Shown here piece after piece: positions 36,156-49,555 of a DNA stretch of 64,000 nucleotides. Source of the DNA: Erythrophleum ivorense. Its lineage: Eukaryota > Streptophyta > Magnoliopsida > Fabales > Fabaceae. Under the pieces are notes generated by a model, which made no database searches, was not told the origin of the DNA, and was given only the letters and a program-made list of their open reading frames with translations. The translations under genes were made by a program, and so were the position numbers. Position 1 is the first letter of the stretch; each line of letters begins with the position of its first letter. The stretch is from contig JAIUCV010000401.1 of NCBI GenBank assembly GCA_026724425.1, forward strand, positions 712,307 through 776,306, given 5' to 3'.

Positions 36156-37208
36156 CTCTAGGGAAAGCCATTTGGTTACTTTGGTACCTCATATGGAGCC
36201 AAAATTGACCATAATGAAATCCTATATCACTTTTTTAGCCAAATGAACTCTTCTTGATCTGATATTTTACATGCTATTAGAGCTTGTTGAGAGCTTTTTG
36301 GAAAGTTAAAGAACATAATTTTTAGAGGTCTATAGAATATTTGATGAATTTTTAAAGTTGGAAAATTTTCTAATTTTGGTCTGCTGCACTATTCATTTGG
36401 TCCGAAAATGAAATCTGTCACACAGGGCTCAAATGATGTCCAATTGCCATGAAACTTTGTACAAAGAAACTAGATATTCATAGTGACTCGTGCCAACTAG
36501 AATCACCTCATTTGGATGTCTAAAGAGGGAGATGAATTTTTGAAGATTCTGTCTAGTATTAGGAATTCCAGCTGACCTCTGTTATAGTTTGATTGGATTT
36601 CGAGATCTTGGAGTGCTTGAGCTCATCTGGAGTTATTTTTCCCCTCTAGCTAACATTCACATTTCCATATTGGTATCATTTTCATGGATGGGATTTTTTG
36701 TGTAATTAATTGGACAAAATTTGCTGCGAAAATCTATGATAGCACCAAGAGGTAGTTTGACCTCTGGAACTCTTCGGATATCAAACATCCTCTGTGATGA
36801 ATATTATGGTCTGGACATATTTTTAGTATGAAGTAGACATCTGTAGCTTTCTAGAATGGCCAAGAATGTATGATTTCAAGTTTTCTAGAATTAGTTATAA
36901 ATTTTTAAAATTTGGTCAGAAAAAGGGCCAATTCTAGCCGAAATTTAATAGGCATATTTTAAGCTCCCCTTCATGATTCTTGAGATATAGGCCATATTTT
37001 ATGTTTCAAATGAGCTGTATTCATGTAATCAAATATGAGGATGTATGGTATGAGCTCAGACAGTCCATGTGACATCGAATGGAAATTTTAAATATGATGC
37101 AATGCAAAGAAATTCATTATTTTATTCTCTTTTTCATACACCTTCATGGAATTTAATGATGTGAAGCATATGAGTATCATGAAATAAGCTAGAAATTATG
37201 GTGTTACA
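36156..37208 (+). mobile_element. 5' LTR of element B, right part
   Basis: This continues B's 5' LTR after insertion A (CTCTAGGGAAAGCC), to the LTR end GTGTTACA at 37208. It is colinear with 44507-45561 of B's 3' LTR. Confidence 0.9.
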
Positions 37209-37213
37209 TTTAT

Positions 37214-37225
37214 TGGTATTAGAAC
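37214..37225 (+). promoter_or_regulatory. Primer-binding site of element B
   Basis: TGGTATTAGAAC, two transitions away from the initiator-Met PBS TGGTATCAGAGC, placed five bases after the LTR. Confidence 0.85.
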
Positions 37226-40154
37226 AAAGTTCCAAGCTCTCTCAAATTGGATTTGGCTTGAGGATGTAGCAATAGGGCTATGTAAAGGCTTGAATGGATA
37301 GGTAAAGTCTTATATGAGGCATGTTGGGTGTATGATGATAGTTTGTGGCTTTGTTTATGATAAGTAAGTTGTATAATGGTCTTAGAGTAGCTAGTGAACA
37401 TCAAGAAAGAGTAGCTTTTAGAGTAGCTTGAGTAGAGCTAAGCTTAAGCAAAGTTAAGGGATCGCGGCTAGAGCTTGATGAGATGTGATAGCTCGTCAGG
37501 ATCAATGGCAAGCCCTAAATATAAACGATGAGAAATGATCTCGTTGATATGAAGATGCTTGGTAGAGAAATTAAGTATGGCCTAATTCTCCCTGGTAGTC
37601 ATACTCAGACCATTCCTACTTGTCTCACGTGATGCAGAGACAAGTAGTGATGCAGCGCGTTGAGATGAGATTGCAGTTGCACAGGACTAATTTGGAAGGG
37701 AAGTGAGAAAAAGAATCACCCCTTAGCCCCAACACCCAAAAGTCTAGATAAGTTTCAGAGCCCAAAAGGCTAATTCCCTCAAGCCAGAAGGTTAAGTTAC
37801 AAGCTACACTTTTAGAGCCTAGATAGCCCGAAGGTGATAGTTAGTTATTCATGAATGAAATAAGAGGTAGAATCCTCTAGCTTGATGATGGGCTAGATAT
37901 AAAGCCAATGAGGCTCGGGTCGGTAGCTAAAGATGAAAATCTAATCCCTAAAAAAGTAAGCCAATCAGAGGCTATTAGCTGCAGACAATTAGTTGCTTAG
38001 CCACGGCCAATTATTCCAGGAAGCAGCGAGGCAATCTAGAGAGTTCCTCATTGTGGCCAAAATTTAGACAGGAAAACTAGGGTGAACTCGAGGCTAATTA
38101 GCCGTGATGAATGATATGATAGCCATAGCAAATGCTAGCATGAATGCCTTATTCGTCATATTCAACCAACTTGAGGAATGAATTGATAAGGGATCAGTCG
38201 ATCCATAGAAAGCAGGAACTCCTAGTATAAGTAGAGAAAAGGGTATTGAATAGTTACGAAAGATTAGTAAGAAATCCGTGGGCTTAGCAAATGAGATTGA
38301 GAAAAGAGCTCAGCATAGAGAAAGTTAGACACAGGGATGATACGGTTGGCGTTGACCCCAACCTAGGGTACTACCCTGTGAGACACTGAATGATAGAATG
38401 TTAAGGTAGCCTCGAAATAACGTAAGATAAAACTACTAGCAGTGAGGCACATAGCGAATGGCCTAGAAAAGTGTACCTCATAGGTGATACCTAGAGGTAA
38501 GTATGAGTAGCCCAGTAACAGAGACTCAGAAAAGAATGAGGATAGTTAGTAAGCTACAGGTCCGAGAAGATGGCTAGCCCAGGTTGAGTATAAGCTAAAG
38601 CCTAGGGTAAATGACCAGTAGCATTATTTCAGTGAGATATGTAAAGGAAAGGCTCAGTGAAAGTTCTCCCTAGATCAAGAAATGAAAGATGAGACATATT
38701 GAGTCAAAGAAACCACCTATTAGTGGTTAGTAAATTCCCCTAGATAGACCCCCCTGATTATAGAGCATAGTGATAAAGGAAGCAAGAAAGAGCTGAAAAA
38801 CTAGCTACAGAAAAAATGCCCTCATTTTAGTAATGATTAAATGAGTAAGTTAAGCCCAGTAAAGTAAATAGATAGGGGTCTGATAGTTAGTTAGACGAGC
38901 TCCCTAATATGAAAATGATATGGGGTTAAGGCACGTGCATGATTAGAGCGCCTGGTAGAGCATAAGTTTTCAATAAGGTAGAATCTGGACATTGAGAGTA
39001 TGTGTCTTAGATCGGGTCAGTAGAACCCTAAAATCAATATACTATGCTCCTGAGAATGAGGCTAAAGAGACTAAATAGAGAGGAAGCCTAGCTCTGATCT
39101 GAACATAAAAGCAAGCTGAGACTAACAGGTAGTGCCTTAGTACCCTTAGGGAAGCTCGAGAGAGTTAGAGACCTCCTAAGAAGGTGAGCCTTATATTATG
39201 TAGAGAAAAAGTGTAAGCTAAGAGCACTATAGAAGAAAATTCTTAAGATTATATGAAATATAATCCCTCTAACAAAGGGATGGTCTAGCTAAAAGCATAT
39301 TAGAAGTATGAGAGAAAAAAAATAGACCCCCTTAATGTTACAAAAAGTGAATAAGTAAGGAACCCTAAGAAAATGTAGGTGCTCTTGAGCGTAAAAAAAC
39401 CTAAACTAGTAACAGAAACAGTTAGTAGTGAAACATCCTTTTACCTAAGTAAGAGGATAAGAAAGGTAGAAAAAGAAATTATGATAGTGTTCAAGCCGAG
39501 GACATACTAGATTAAGAAAAGATATTCAGTTAATGTGCTTAAGTGCTTAAGAAAGCACACTTGTCCATAGCATAAATGCCCTTCTAGCATGATAGCGCCC
39601 AAAATAAAAATAACTGAGCAATATAGAGATCTCGAGATGAAACAAAGGAAGAATTCTATTTTTCCCAACCACTCTGCAAGAATAGGGCAGATAGAGAAAA
39701 GTAATAGAGGGATACTTTAGATTATTAGGAAACTTGCAATATACAAGTAATAGTGACTTTGAGCTCAGTCATGAGGTGCCCGTGTATTAGTGTTTGATGT
39801 TATGGTTTGCTTACAATAGTGGTTACATGATATTAGGTCTAATCAACCTAATAGTAATGTAAATGGAGTGCATAGCAAACGATGACATCAATGACTAAAG
39901 TGTCCCGGTAATCGAAGAGTATCCTAGTTTGTTAAAGAATGAAATGAGTCAAAAAAGAAAGGTAAAGGGATTCCAGTAATATCAGAATAGTAAGAAAAAC
40001 ATGCAGAAAGGGATCCCTAGTAGAGAATGTTCATATTCAGTATGCATAGCCTGAGTCCCTTATAGTATGTATAATTGAAATAAACAAGGACCAGTGTACA
40101 GCTTCTCTCCTACCAGAGATGTTAGCCACACTCAGTGTGTAAGATGCCCTAGTG

Positions 40155-40388
40155 CTAAGCACTTAAAAGTAGAACGTGGGCATAGTTAGAAACTACAAGA
40201 TATGAGAGGAAGGCTAAAATGAATATATGTAAAGTAAGTAAGTCAATAGAGTAAGAAAAGAAAGCCCAAGTAAAAAAGGGGCTGAAGGGGGAATTTAAGG
40301 ATCCAATGAGGAGCAAAGAGTGAAAATTAAAATGCTCCCTAGTATCAATATGATGGAATTCTAGAGAATCAGATGACATAGAACCCAC
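40155..40388 (-). pseudogene. Antisense frame beta, copy B (77 codons)
   Basis: An open frame homologous to A 28163-28354 and C 6551-6790, with shared HxDTREHF and FHSLLL and a longer hydrophobic C-terminal part than in A. The upstream Cys-x-x-Cys segment is in another frame here because of an indel. Unknown family. Confidence 0.3.
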
Positions 40389-41808
40389 TTCGCACGAAGA
40401 GCATGATGTACCTCGAGTTTAGCCTCAGCTATTATGAGCGATGGTTACTGGACTTAGTGAGCATGTATTTTATGTTCAGATACAGTGATCTCAGGCTTTG
40501 ACGTCTCCCAAAGATGGATCGTAGTAGATCCTATTATAGTACAGCGGGTTGCAGTAGACCCTTGTAGGGCTCTGAGAGGTTGCAGTAGACCTAGGGGTCA
40601 CAATAGATCCCACAGAGTTACAGAGAGCCCTAGCCACAACATGATAGTTCTCTGGCGAGATGATGACCTAAGATAGTTTTACAGAGCAGTTAGTCTCAGA
40701 GATCAGTATAGTTTTAGCTAGCTTTGTCTTAGAGACTAGAGACCTCCTGAGTCCAGTAGACCGTTGCCACAGAGATATAAAGGCTTTACTCAAACAATTA
40801 GACCACTAATTAGCTCTCTTTAGAAATGAGCATAGTGTATGGGATGAGGAAAGTAAGAAATTAGCTTCCCAGAGTTAAAGCTAAATGAACCATTACCTAG
40901 CAGGCAGTAGCCTGATCAAGGGATAGAGAGATCCCTACATGCTAGCTTCTGTATTCAGAAAGGGGTCAAGTGCAGTTTTTATATGAGGTAAGTGGCATAG
41001 TATATCTTCAGTGAGCAAAACTGTGAGAATAGTTAGCATCCCACCAGATCTCAGCAGTAGTCAGTAGTAGTAGCTCTTTGGTGCCAGTGTGAGATATATG
41101 TTTAGCCAATCAGTATTAAAATGATGGACTATAAAATGCCACTGTAAGTGAGCAAAGAAAGTGAGAAAGAGTCCTGGCCTACAGGGACAGATGTAATAGT
41201 AAATAGAGAAACCGGGATCATTAAAAGCAGAAACTCCTTAAAAGGGCTGTAATCCTAGCAAGTAATTGAGATGTGAGGCCTGTGACAGAAAGAATATGAA
41301 TTGTAATCATGGAATGAGCTAGCAAGAAAGAACGCAAAGATAAATAATAGACAGAACATGTAAATAAGCAGATAGACAGAAACCTTCGATGGCTCTAATG
41401 ATTAGAAAAGATGATAAGATGTTATGAGAAGCTATTCAGAAAGGATATGGGAGACATGATATGAAATAAGTTACCTCCTGAGATGTGTAAATGAGTGCAT
41501 TGAAAGAAACGTTAATCCTGCGAATGGGTTAACATTAACTCGATATGATTAGTAAGCTCTCCTAGGATAGGCCCCCAAAGTAAAAAATTTCTTTCCTTTA
41601 TGAGAAAGAACTAGCTAGTATTTTATAGCAATAAAGCCCTTATTAAGAACTAGTAATGAAAAATCCCCTGGCTAAAAGAAAATTTGAAAGAATGAAATTG
41701 TTGAGGAAGCGTATAGAGCCAGGAAGAAGGGAAAGAAAAGAGCAATTAGCCAGAAAAGAAAAGAGTAAGAAGAAAGCATACCCCACATTTTGTGGACGAA
41801 ATTTATTT

Positions 41809-41821
41809 AAGGGGGGAGAAA
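41809..41821 (+). promoter_or_regulatory. Polypurine tract of element B
   Basis: AAGGGGGGAGAAA is directly followed by the 3' LTR start TGTAACATCC. Confidence 0.9.
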
Positions 41822-44800
41822 TGTAACATCCAATTTTCTAAAAACGAGAGAAAATGTGAGAAACGTAACGTACAGTTTCTCCGTAAACTAATAAAATTCA
41901 CCGAATACAAAAGGAAGTCCCCCGAAATGATGTAGTTAAGGTCCCAAAAAATTTGGGAAGTATTCTAGACTCCTAAAAATGAGAATCCTAGGCTCAAACA
42001 GAAAGAAAAATGGAACTAGATTGAAGAAACAATTTCTTACAAAAAGCTTACAAAACATAATGGCATTTTTGTAATTTTGAGCAAAATTTGGAATTCACAC
42101 AAGAGGGATTTTTAAATGAAAGTTTTGAGTTTCCCAGGGTTCTCAGAGGCCCTAAAAATCATGGGAAGGCCCGAGACAGCTAAAGCCCCTCTGGTGGACG
42201 TTTTCTAATGTCAGTGTACTTGAACTTTGACGAATTCGTTCGAGAAAGTTTTAGCTCTGATTTGAGTGATTTCAAAGGCATTTTACTAAATTGGGAACCT
42301 AAATTTTATAATGGAAAAGATATTTCTCAAAAAGGAGCTAAAATGAAGGAGAAACGAAAATGCCAAGAACGAAGGGCAAAATGAGAATTTTTGAAAAGTG
42401 TAACTCCCTTTCACCTATATATATGATGTGCCTTTCTTCTCCCTTCATGTTGCACGATCAAGTTCTGCCCAAAACTAGAGGAAAACCCTAGGGAGAGTGG
42501 TTCACAAGAGGAAGGCAAAGAGGAGGAGAAATCAAAGGCTTAAGGTATGGAAATTAGTAGTTTTTCATGTTCTTTCTCTTCCAAACCTCTTCTCCTTCAT
42601 TCTCTTTTATTTCCTATGATTATAATGAAGTACATAGATCTATTTTAAAGGAGAAATTGAGGGAAAAATTCTGATTTGAAGAGAGGAGCTCAAAAAAACA
42701 AGATTCAAGTGAGAAAAAGCAAGAAAATATGGTAATTTCTCTTCCTACGGTTGTCATCTTTGGTTCCCTCCTCCTCCTCCATTTCGCCTAACATGAGAAA
42801 ACCCTAGGAGGGCTTGATTTTTAGGCAGAACCAAGGGTGAATCTAAGGAAAAAGGGTGTAGAGATTAAGAATATGCAAAGGGAATTAACAAAAAACCATT
42901 AGATTTCAAGATACAAGTTCTAGGGTTCCAATTATACCTTGTAAAATATGATTTTGTATGATGATTCCTAGGCCTAAATAAGAGTTTAAATGAGCTCCTA
43001 AGATCCCTAAGAGGCTCCTCATATGCTTCTTCCCTTGAGAAAACAAAGCAAACTCCAAGGAGCTCCATTTCCTCTATAGCCTCGGCCAAGCAAGGATAGC
43101 ATAGCTAGGGAGAGTTTTAAATTTTTCTAAGCCCATTATTAAGTCATATATGATGAATGAAAATGAGAGGAGGTCTTAGAAAAAATTTAAAACTCATAGA
43201 AAGTGAGTTGGTGCTTTAGGTTCCATATTGTGACCTAAAGAAGCAACATGTAGTTAGGCTCTTTGTTTTAATTGTGGGATGACTCCAAAAGGCTTAAAAG
43301 GAGTCAAGAGTCATATTTGAAAGGAAAGAATGGAGCCTAGAATTTATTTGAGGGGTGTTGCTTCATTAGGTACATTTATAGACCATAATAGAGTTTATAG
43401 AATAACTTAGTGTCTAAGCAAGTTGTGTGACCTTAGAAATTGTTTCATGAACCTAATTGGCTTCCATAAATTGTGTTTAGGCCAAGAGAAATCTTCACCA
43501 CACTTTTGTGGGTGTGTGGCCAAAGCAAGGGAGGGAATTTCAAGAGAAAAAGTGTGTGATTGTGTGCAAGGTAGCTCTCTCCACCTTCTCTCATGCATGG
43601 ATGTATGCTTAGCTTATCTTAGAATGTGTGTATGTGTATTTTTAAGCCATGAAAAGTATGATAGCATGATTTTATATGCCATAGTTTTATGATGACATAT
43701 TATGTTTGATATGATGTTTTGATGCATGTTTGGGTTTACTTCAGTGTGGTGAGGCCAAGAACCCTTAGCTATGGTGAGGATGAGCCAAAAACCCTTAAGA
43801 TTAGTTGAGACAAAGCAAAGAGTCTCCCAAAAGTAAAGTGGGCTCCCAAGAGCATGGTTGAGTCCAAGAATTCATTAAAGAATAGGTGAGGCAAGTTCAA
43901 AATTCACAAGAAATTGGGTGAGGTCAATCCACTTGCTTGGCAAGCCTTCGTATGGTATGTATGACTTTCTTGAATGATGAAAAAAATTCTTGAATGTTTG
44001 CATATGTCCACATGCCATGCATGCATTTATGAGACTTGTTTGCATCCATTATGTATGATTGAATGGGAGATGAGCTATTGGGATTCTTTGAATCTCATTC
44101 CCTCCTCTCCAATGATCTAATATGCTAGGTGGATCAAGTGGACAAGGTAATGGAAGCCAACCATCTTGAAAAAGAGAGATTGACAACCTAATGCATAGTT
44201 TTTAGTTCTTTAAAGCCATATTTGTGTCAAAGAATGTAATCCCATGATGTATATGGTCTATGACCTCTTGAACATGTGTAATTATGATATTATGCCATGT
44301 ATGAATGAGAGAATATGTTATATAGCCACTAAAATGTGAATTGAGTATATGATGGCAAATTAGCTTCATGAATGGTATGATGAAATTATGCATATGTGTG
44401 GATAAAATTGCCAAAATGAAATGCATAGAGTTTGGGACCATTTAGGTAGCTTACACAAATCTTAATCATGCTTTTAGACTTGCCCAAAAGGTGCCAAACC
44501 CTAGGGAAAGCCATTTGGTTACTTTGGTACCTCATATAGAGCTAAAATTGACCATAATGGAACCCTATATCACTTTTTAGCCAAATGAACTCTTCTTGAT
44601 ATGAGATTTGACATAAAATTAGAGCTTGTTGAGTGCTTTTTAGAAAGCTAAAGAACATATATTTTAGAGGTCTACAGAATATTTGATGAATTTTCAAAGT
44701 TGGCAATTTTTTTTTATTTTGGTCTGTTGCACTATTCATTTTATCCAAAAATGAAATCAGTCACCCAGGGCTCAAATGATGTCCAATTGCTATGAAATTT

Positions 44801-45561
44801 TATAAAAAGAAACTAGACATTCATAGTGACTCGTGCCAACTAGAAACATCTCATTTGGATGTCTAGAGAGGGAGATATGAATTTTTGAAGATTTTATCCA
44901 GTATCAGGAATTCCAGCTGACTTCTGTAACAGTTTGATTGAATTTCAAGGTCTTGGAGTGCCTGAGCTGTTCTTGAGTTATTTTTTCCCTCTAGCTAACA
45001 TTCACAAATTTCCATATTGATATCATTTTCATGGATGGAATTTTTTGTGGAATTAATTGGACATTTTCAAAGTTTGCTACAGAAATCTATGACAGCACCA
45101 GGAGGCAGTTTGACCTTTGGAACTCTTTGGATATCAAACATCCTCTATGATGGATATTATGGTCTGGACATATTTGTAGTATGAATTAGACATTCGTAGC
45201 TTTCTAGAATGGCCAAGAATGTATGATTTTGATTTTTCTAGAATTAGTTATAAATTTTCAAAATTTGGTCAGAAAAAGGGCCAATTCTGGCTGAAATTTA
45301 ATAGGCATATTTTAAGCTCCCCTTCATGATTCTTGAGATGTAGGCTATATTTTATGTTGCAAATGAGTTGTATTCATGTAATCAAATATGAGGATGTATG
45401 GTATGAGTTCACATGGTCCACGTGACACCGAATGAAAATTTTAAATATGATGCAATGCAAAGAAATTCATTATTTTATTCCCTTTTTCATACACCTTCAT
45501 GGAATTTAATGATGTGAAGCATATGAGTATCATGAAATAAGCTAGAAATTATGGTGTTACA
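41822..45561 (+). mobile_element. 3' LTR of element B
   Basis: 3740 bp, intact from TGTAACATCC to GGTGTTACA, with TATA box at 42416-42423. It is the only uninterrupted, apparently full LTR of B and the best reference for the family. It ends at the TSD CATGA. Confidence 0.93.
42416..42423 (+). promoter_or_regulatory. TATA box of B 3' LTR
   Basis: TATATATA in CACCTATATATATGATG, with a pyrimidine-rich tract after it, as in the other LTR copies. Confidence 0.45.
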
Positions 45562-46820
45562 CATGAACTCTCCTTGGCCGAAGCTATGCTTCCATATGGC
45601 ACTAATGGAGTTGTTTTAATTTCTTTGATGGGAGAAGCATATGGGAGGCTCTCTTGGTGTCTTTGGAACTCATGTATACTCTTAGGCAACTTAAATTGCT
45701 ACTAGGAAGCTTCATCTTAGCCTAAGTACAATCAAATCCCTAAATTCTATAACTTGAATTCTAAAGTTCCCTTTTTAATTCTAGTTGTATATTCTTAATC
45801 CTCACACTCCAGAATCTTTAGTTCCATCAAGAACACATAAAGAAAAACTCTCCTCCTCACTTTCTCTTTCTAGACCTAAGCTTAAATGGCTTAGACACAC
45901 AAGATTTTACAAGTGTTTCAAGTAAAGTCTTATTTTAAAATTGAGCTCTCTTCGCATAGATTATTTTCCACTAATTAATTTCTTGAAAAGAGTTCTTTTT
46001 TGGCTTAGGTTAGACCTAAATCTTTAAGTTTTCAAAAAAAGAAAACTACCGTTGGAGAACTCTTAAAGAGAGGAACAACTTTTCTAACTGGTGTGGAATG
46101 AAACGGGGCCGTTTACTTACCTAAATGGAAGCTTAAACTTCTTCTCTCTCCCCCCTTAACCTCATGCCATTTCTGTCCATTTTTCTGCAAATGGAAGCTT
46201 GGAGAAGGTGATGAGTTGTAATCTTACTTAAGAAGCCTCTTTTACAATTTTTTAAAATGACCATTTTGCTCATATACGCTTGTTTTCTCCTTTTAAGCTC
46301 ATTTTTACTCCTTTTTTAGAACCATCTTTTCTATCATAAAATTTAGATCCTCTAATTCATAAAATACCTTTGGAATCACTCAAATCGAAGCTAAACTTCC
46401 TGAATGAATCAATCAAAGTTTGGGTCAATTGACATTGGAAAATGTCCACCAGAGGGGTTTTAACTGTCATGGGGCTTCCTATAGTTTTTAGGGCCTCTAA
46501 GAACCCTAGGAAACTCAAAAATATCATTTAAAAAGCCCTTCTATATGAATTCCAAAATTTACTCAAAATGACAAAAATGCCCTTATGTTTCATCAACCTT
46601 TCGTTACAATTCGTTTCTTCATTCTAGCTTTGTTTTTCTTTCCGTTTGAGCCTGGATTCTCATTTTTAGGAGTCTAGAATGATTCCCAATTTTTTTGGGA
46701 CCTTAATTGAGTCATTTCGAAGGACTTCCTTTTGTATCCATTGAATTTTGTTCGTTTACGGAGAAACAGTATATTACGTTTCTCACACTTTCTCTCGTTT
46801 TTAGAGGATCGGATATTACA

Positions 46821-48177
46821 TGAAGATTGGCAATAGAGTTGTAAAATGCTTGTATTATAGTTATATTATTGTCAAATGATTTATCTCTGTGGTGTATATG
46901 ATGTATAAGCACTTGAGCATGTGATGCATAGATGAGAATTGGGTTCAAATGAATGATATTGTATGATTTTATCATGGAAATGCTAAGATATGCATGTATG
47001 TCTATTATGTACACCTTGGAGCGAGAGAATGATTTTTTAAGATCTGGGTTATTGGACCTTTTAAACATGCTTGAGAGGTTCTTTTCGTGCTTTCCCACGT
47101 GCTCATGTTGCCTTAGAGGTAATGGAAGCAAAATTGGAGCATTTAAGACCCCTTAGATGACCCAAAAGGACCAAAATGCAACCCTAATCACAAACTAACC
47201 AAATGGATGAATTTCCTCATGAAATTTTGCATGCATATAGGACTCATCCAAATATTTTTTGGAAGCTAAAGACTAGATTATTTGGAGCTCTATGGAATTA
47301 ATTATGAATTTTTAAAGTTGCCAATTTTTTGTTATCCTGATATGCATTATTTATATAGTCAGCTTATATTTCTATGTCATCTGTGGGGCAAACATGGTTC
47401 AATGAATGTGAACTTTTATAGGCATAAACTAGACATTTTTAGTGACTTGTAGCAACTAGAAGCACCTCATTTGGAGGTTTGAACAAAGAGTTATGAATTT
47501 TTGAAGTTCTATGTCATTGTTAGTAGTGCCAGTCGAGTCCATGATTGTTCTATCTGTTTCTAGTAGCTAAATGTGTCTGGCTTGACTTGGAAATATTTTT
47601 CCCTTAAATGTAACATCTGTATCTTCCTAAATTGGTATATTTTTCTTGAATTGGATTTTTTTTGGAATTAGTCATGCATTTTTTAAATTTATATCAGTAA
47701 ACTATATAAAAAATGTTGGGTAGTCTGACCTATGTCACTTTTCTATTATCAAACATGGGCCAAATGACGTGTTCATGGCTCAAAATTATTTTTACTATAA
47801 GGTTAAAATCCTGAGCTTTCCAGAAAGCTATGGGTTTCTTAATTTCAATTTTTCTAGATTTAGTTATGATTTTTCAAAGTTGAACTAAAAATCTATCAAG
47901 TTGGACCTGAGACTGACTTGCATTATTTTGTGTATATATGCTATAAGATCGAGTTCTTGGCAACATTTTGAGATGGTTTTGAGTTGTATTCATGTAATTA
48001 AATTGGAGAATGAGATGATGGGCTTTTATAGTCCATGAAATATGAAATGAAATTTTTATTCGCTATGTAATGCAAATAAATTGAATATTTTAATGGCATT
48101 TTCCATATGAAGCCTTACCATCCAAAGGACTAAGTCTAGGAATGAAATGAGTTGAGCTAATTAAGTATGGTGTTACA
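46821..48177 (+). mobile_element. LTR fragment X, host of element C
   Basis: This is the tail of an LTR in plus orientation ending GGTGTTACA at 48177. It is diverged from the LARD LTRs and closer to solo LTR G (compare 54160-55484). Its left part is cut off by element C. If X was inserted in the Athila LTR, its TSD would be ATAAT at 48178. The minus-strand open frame 46712-47131 crosses the C/X junction and is not a gene. Confidence 0.65.
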
Positions 48178-49530
48178 ATAATTCTACTTTGATTCCTTCA
48201 TCTTGCCAGTTTCACTTGTCATGGTTAGTGGGAGATAAAGGAGGTAAGATTCTTGGGAGAATCTTAGTGGACACTCATTCCAAATCAATGCACATAATGG
48301 ATGATTCAAAGATGAAATGCAAGCATGTAAGGTCATATGCACATAAATCAACTAGCACATGGAATTGGCATGAAACTTTTGTACTGATCTAGTCATGGCA
48401 TGAAAACATACTAACTAGGTTCATCTTCAGGCTAGGAAGGAATTATTGCATTCGATTCCTTGCCATTCATACTAGGAGCCAAAGCTTACCTCACACATGT
48501 ATAAAACACATGCTAAGGAGCCAATTCAAAACACAACTCATGTAATAATCAAACAATCAACACACACAAATCATTTCAACTCAAATGCATCTAAAAGCAT
48601 GCAAGAAAGGAAGAGTAAGTTACCTTTTGAAGCTAGGAACTTTGATCAAGTACTAACCCACTTGCTATTTTCTTCTCTCTTGGTCCTTCTCAAGTTAGCA
48701 CATGCACAAAGGTGTAATTGCACTAGCTTTGCCTAAATATATCAATTTAGATAAAATCAACTAATTAGAGCTTATTCCAACTCATTCCATTACTACATGT
48801 GAATGTACTAGATTAATTTGATTTGTGATTTGATTGTAATCTTACATTTGAAGGTTAATTCTAATGCCTAAGTATTTGTAGAAAATCCAAAATTTATTAT
48901 TGTCCAATTTGCTACTCAATTCTTCTTGTTTTTAGGCCAATTAGTGCAATGGTTATTGAATTAAGTGACTGGACTTTTGTGTGATTATTGTACTTGAGGA
49001 GTTGATTAATCTAATTGGTTTATTAGCATTTTTAAGTGGATTGTTCAGCTACTTTAATGAGCACTTAGGTCTTGTTTTGGTGTATTCTTATTCTTAATTC
49101 AAATGATTAATTGTTCGAGATTTATTGTGGTAGCAAGTTCCTTGAATCATTAGTGATTTGAGTCCTGGATGGTAATTCAAAAATCCTTATGAAGAATACC
49201 CTAAGAAGCAAGTGTTTAAATCTAATTTTGGTACATTAGAAAGGGAGTAAGGATAATTGAATTCTATGAAGTCCATCTAAAAGCCAATTGCCACACTTTT
49301 CCTAATTGTTTACATCTCTTAGTCTTAAGTTTATGATTCTTGTTATTTTCTTTAATTCAATTAAAATTTAGTAATTCAAAATTCTCTAAACCCTTTTCAT
49401 TCATTGTCAGTTAGAGAACTTTTTCACAAATAATTAGAAGCAAAAACTCCGTAAGAAATTACCTAGATTGTACCATTAGCTACAAATCTTTAATTAACCT
49501 AGTTTTATTTGAGGTTGCATGACACAACCA
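48178..49530 (+). mobile_element. Athila-type 5' LTR, partial
   Basis: AT-rich non-coding DNA leading directly into the Athila PBS. The LTR end lies at about 49525-49533 (CA dinucleotides in GACACAACCATCA); the exact base is unclear. The LTR start is not visible because X and C interrupt it to the left. The first ~600 bp also show faint resemblance to a reversed LARD LTR, so a small older insertion there is possible. Confidence 0.55.
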
Positions 49531-49537
49531 TCAAATT

Positions 49538-49555
49538 TGGCACCGTTGCCAGGGA
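49538..49555 (+). promoter_or_regulatory. Athila-type primer-binding site
   Basis: TGGCACCGTTGCCAGGGA differs from the Athila-group PBS TGGCGCCGTTGCCGGGGA at two G-to-A positions. It places the internal region to the right. Confidence 0.88.

Larger units (their letters stand above)
37209..41821 (+). mobile_element. Internal region of element B (non-coding)
   Basis: 4613 bp, uninterrupted, so it is the best reference copy of the LARD interior. No gag or pol motif is seen. A decayed motif array lies near 37970-38130. The antisense frames are beta (40155-40388, open, 77 aa), alpha (stop at 40491-40493) and gamma (41129-41435, broken). The region before the purine tract reads TTTTGTGGACGAAATTTATT, close to the TTTCGAGGACGAAATTT that precedes the purine tract of Tekay/Del chromoviruses. 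Confidence 0.88.
18746..45561 (+). mobile_element. Element B: full-length LARD retrotransposon, plus strand
   Basis: B is flanked by a perfect 5-bp TSD CATGA (18741-18745 and 45562-45566), and the empty site is present at about 3893-3910 in C's other LTR. Its parts are 5' LTR (18746-21380 joined to 36156-37208, 3.69 kb), PBS, 4.6-kb internal region, purine tract and 3' LTR (41822-45561, 3.74 kb). Element A is inserted in the 5' LTR. It has no recognisable gag or pol, so it is non-autonomous. Without nested DNA it is about 12 kb. Confidence 0.92.
2609..46820 (-). mobile_element. Element C: LARD retrotransposon, minus strand, interrupted
   Basis: Order on the minus strand: 5' LTR (46820-45567 joined to 18745-16296), PBS (16290-16279), internal region (16295-15304 joined to 8689-5160), purine tract (5172-5160), 3' LTR (5159-2609, incomplete). 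The internal region is about 4.5 kb without the insertion and matches the internal regions of A and B in reverse. It is broken by solo LTR D in the internal region and by element B in the 5' LTR. No gag or pol reading frame is recognisable, so it is classed as a large retrotransposon derivative that needed proteins from another element. Confidence 0.85.
16296..46820 (-). mobile_element. 5' LTR of element C, split by element B
   Basis: The left part (16296-18745) begins TGTAACACC. The right part (45567-46820) ends GGATATTACA, the reverse of TGTAATATCC. Together they make about 3.70 kb. Element B sits between them with TSD CATGA. Right of 46820 the sequence changes to LTR fragment X, so 46821-46825 (TGAAG) is the predicted TSD of C. 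Confidence 0.88.

Noticed and set aside
46712..47131. Minus-strand open frame of 139 codons.
   Set aside because: It crosses the junction between element C and LTR fragment X at 46820, so it is a chance fusion of two LTRs.
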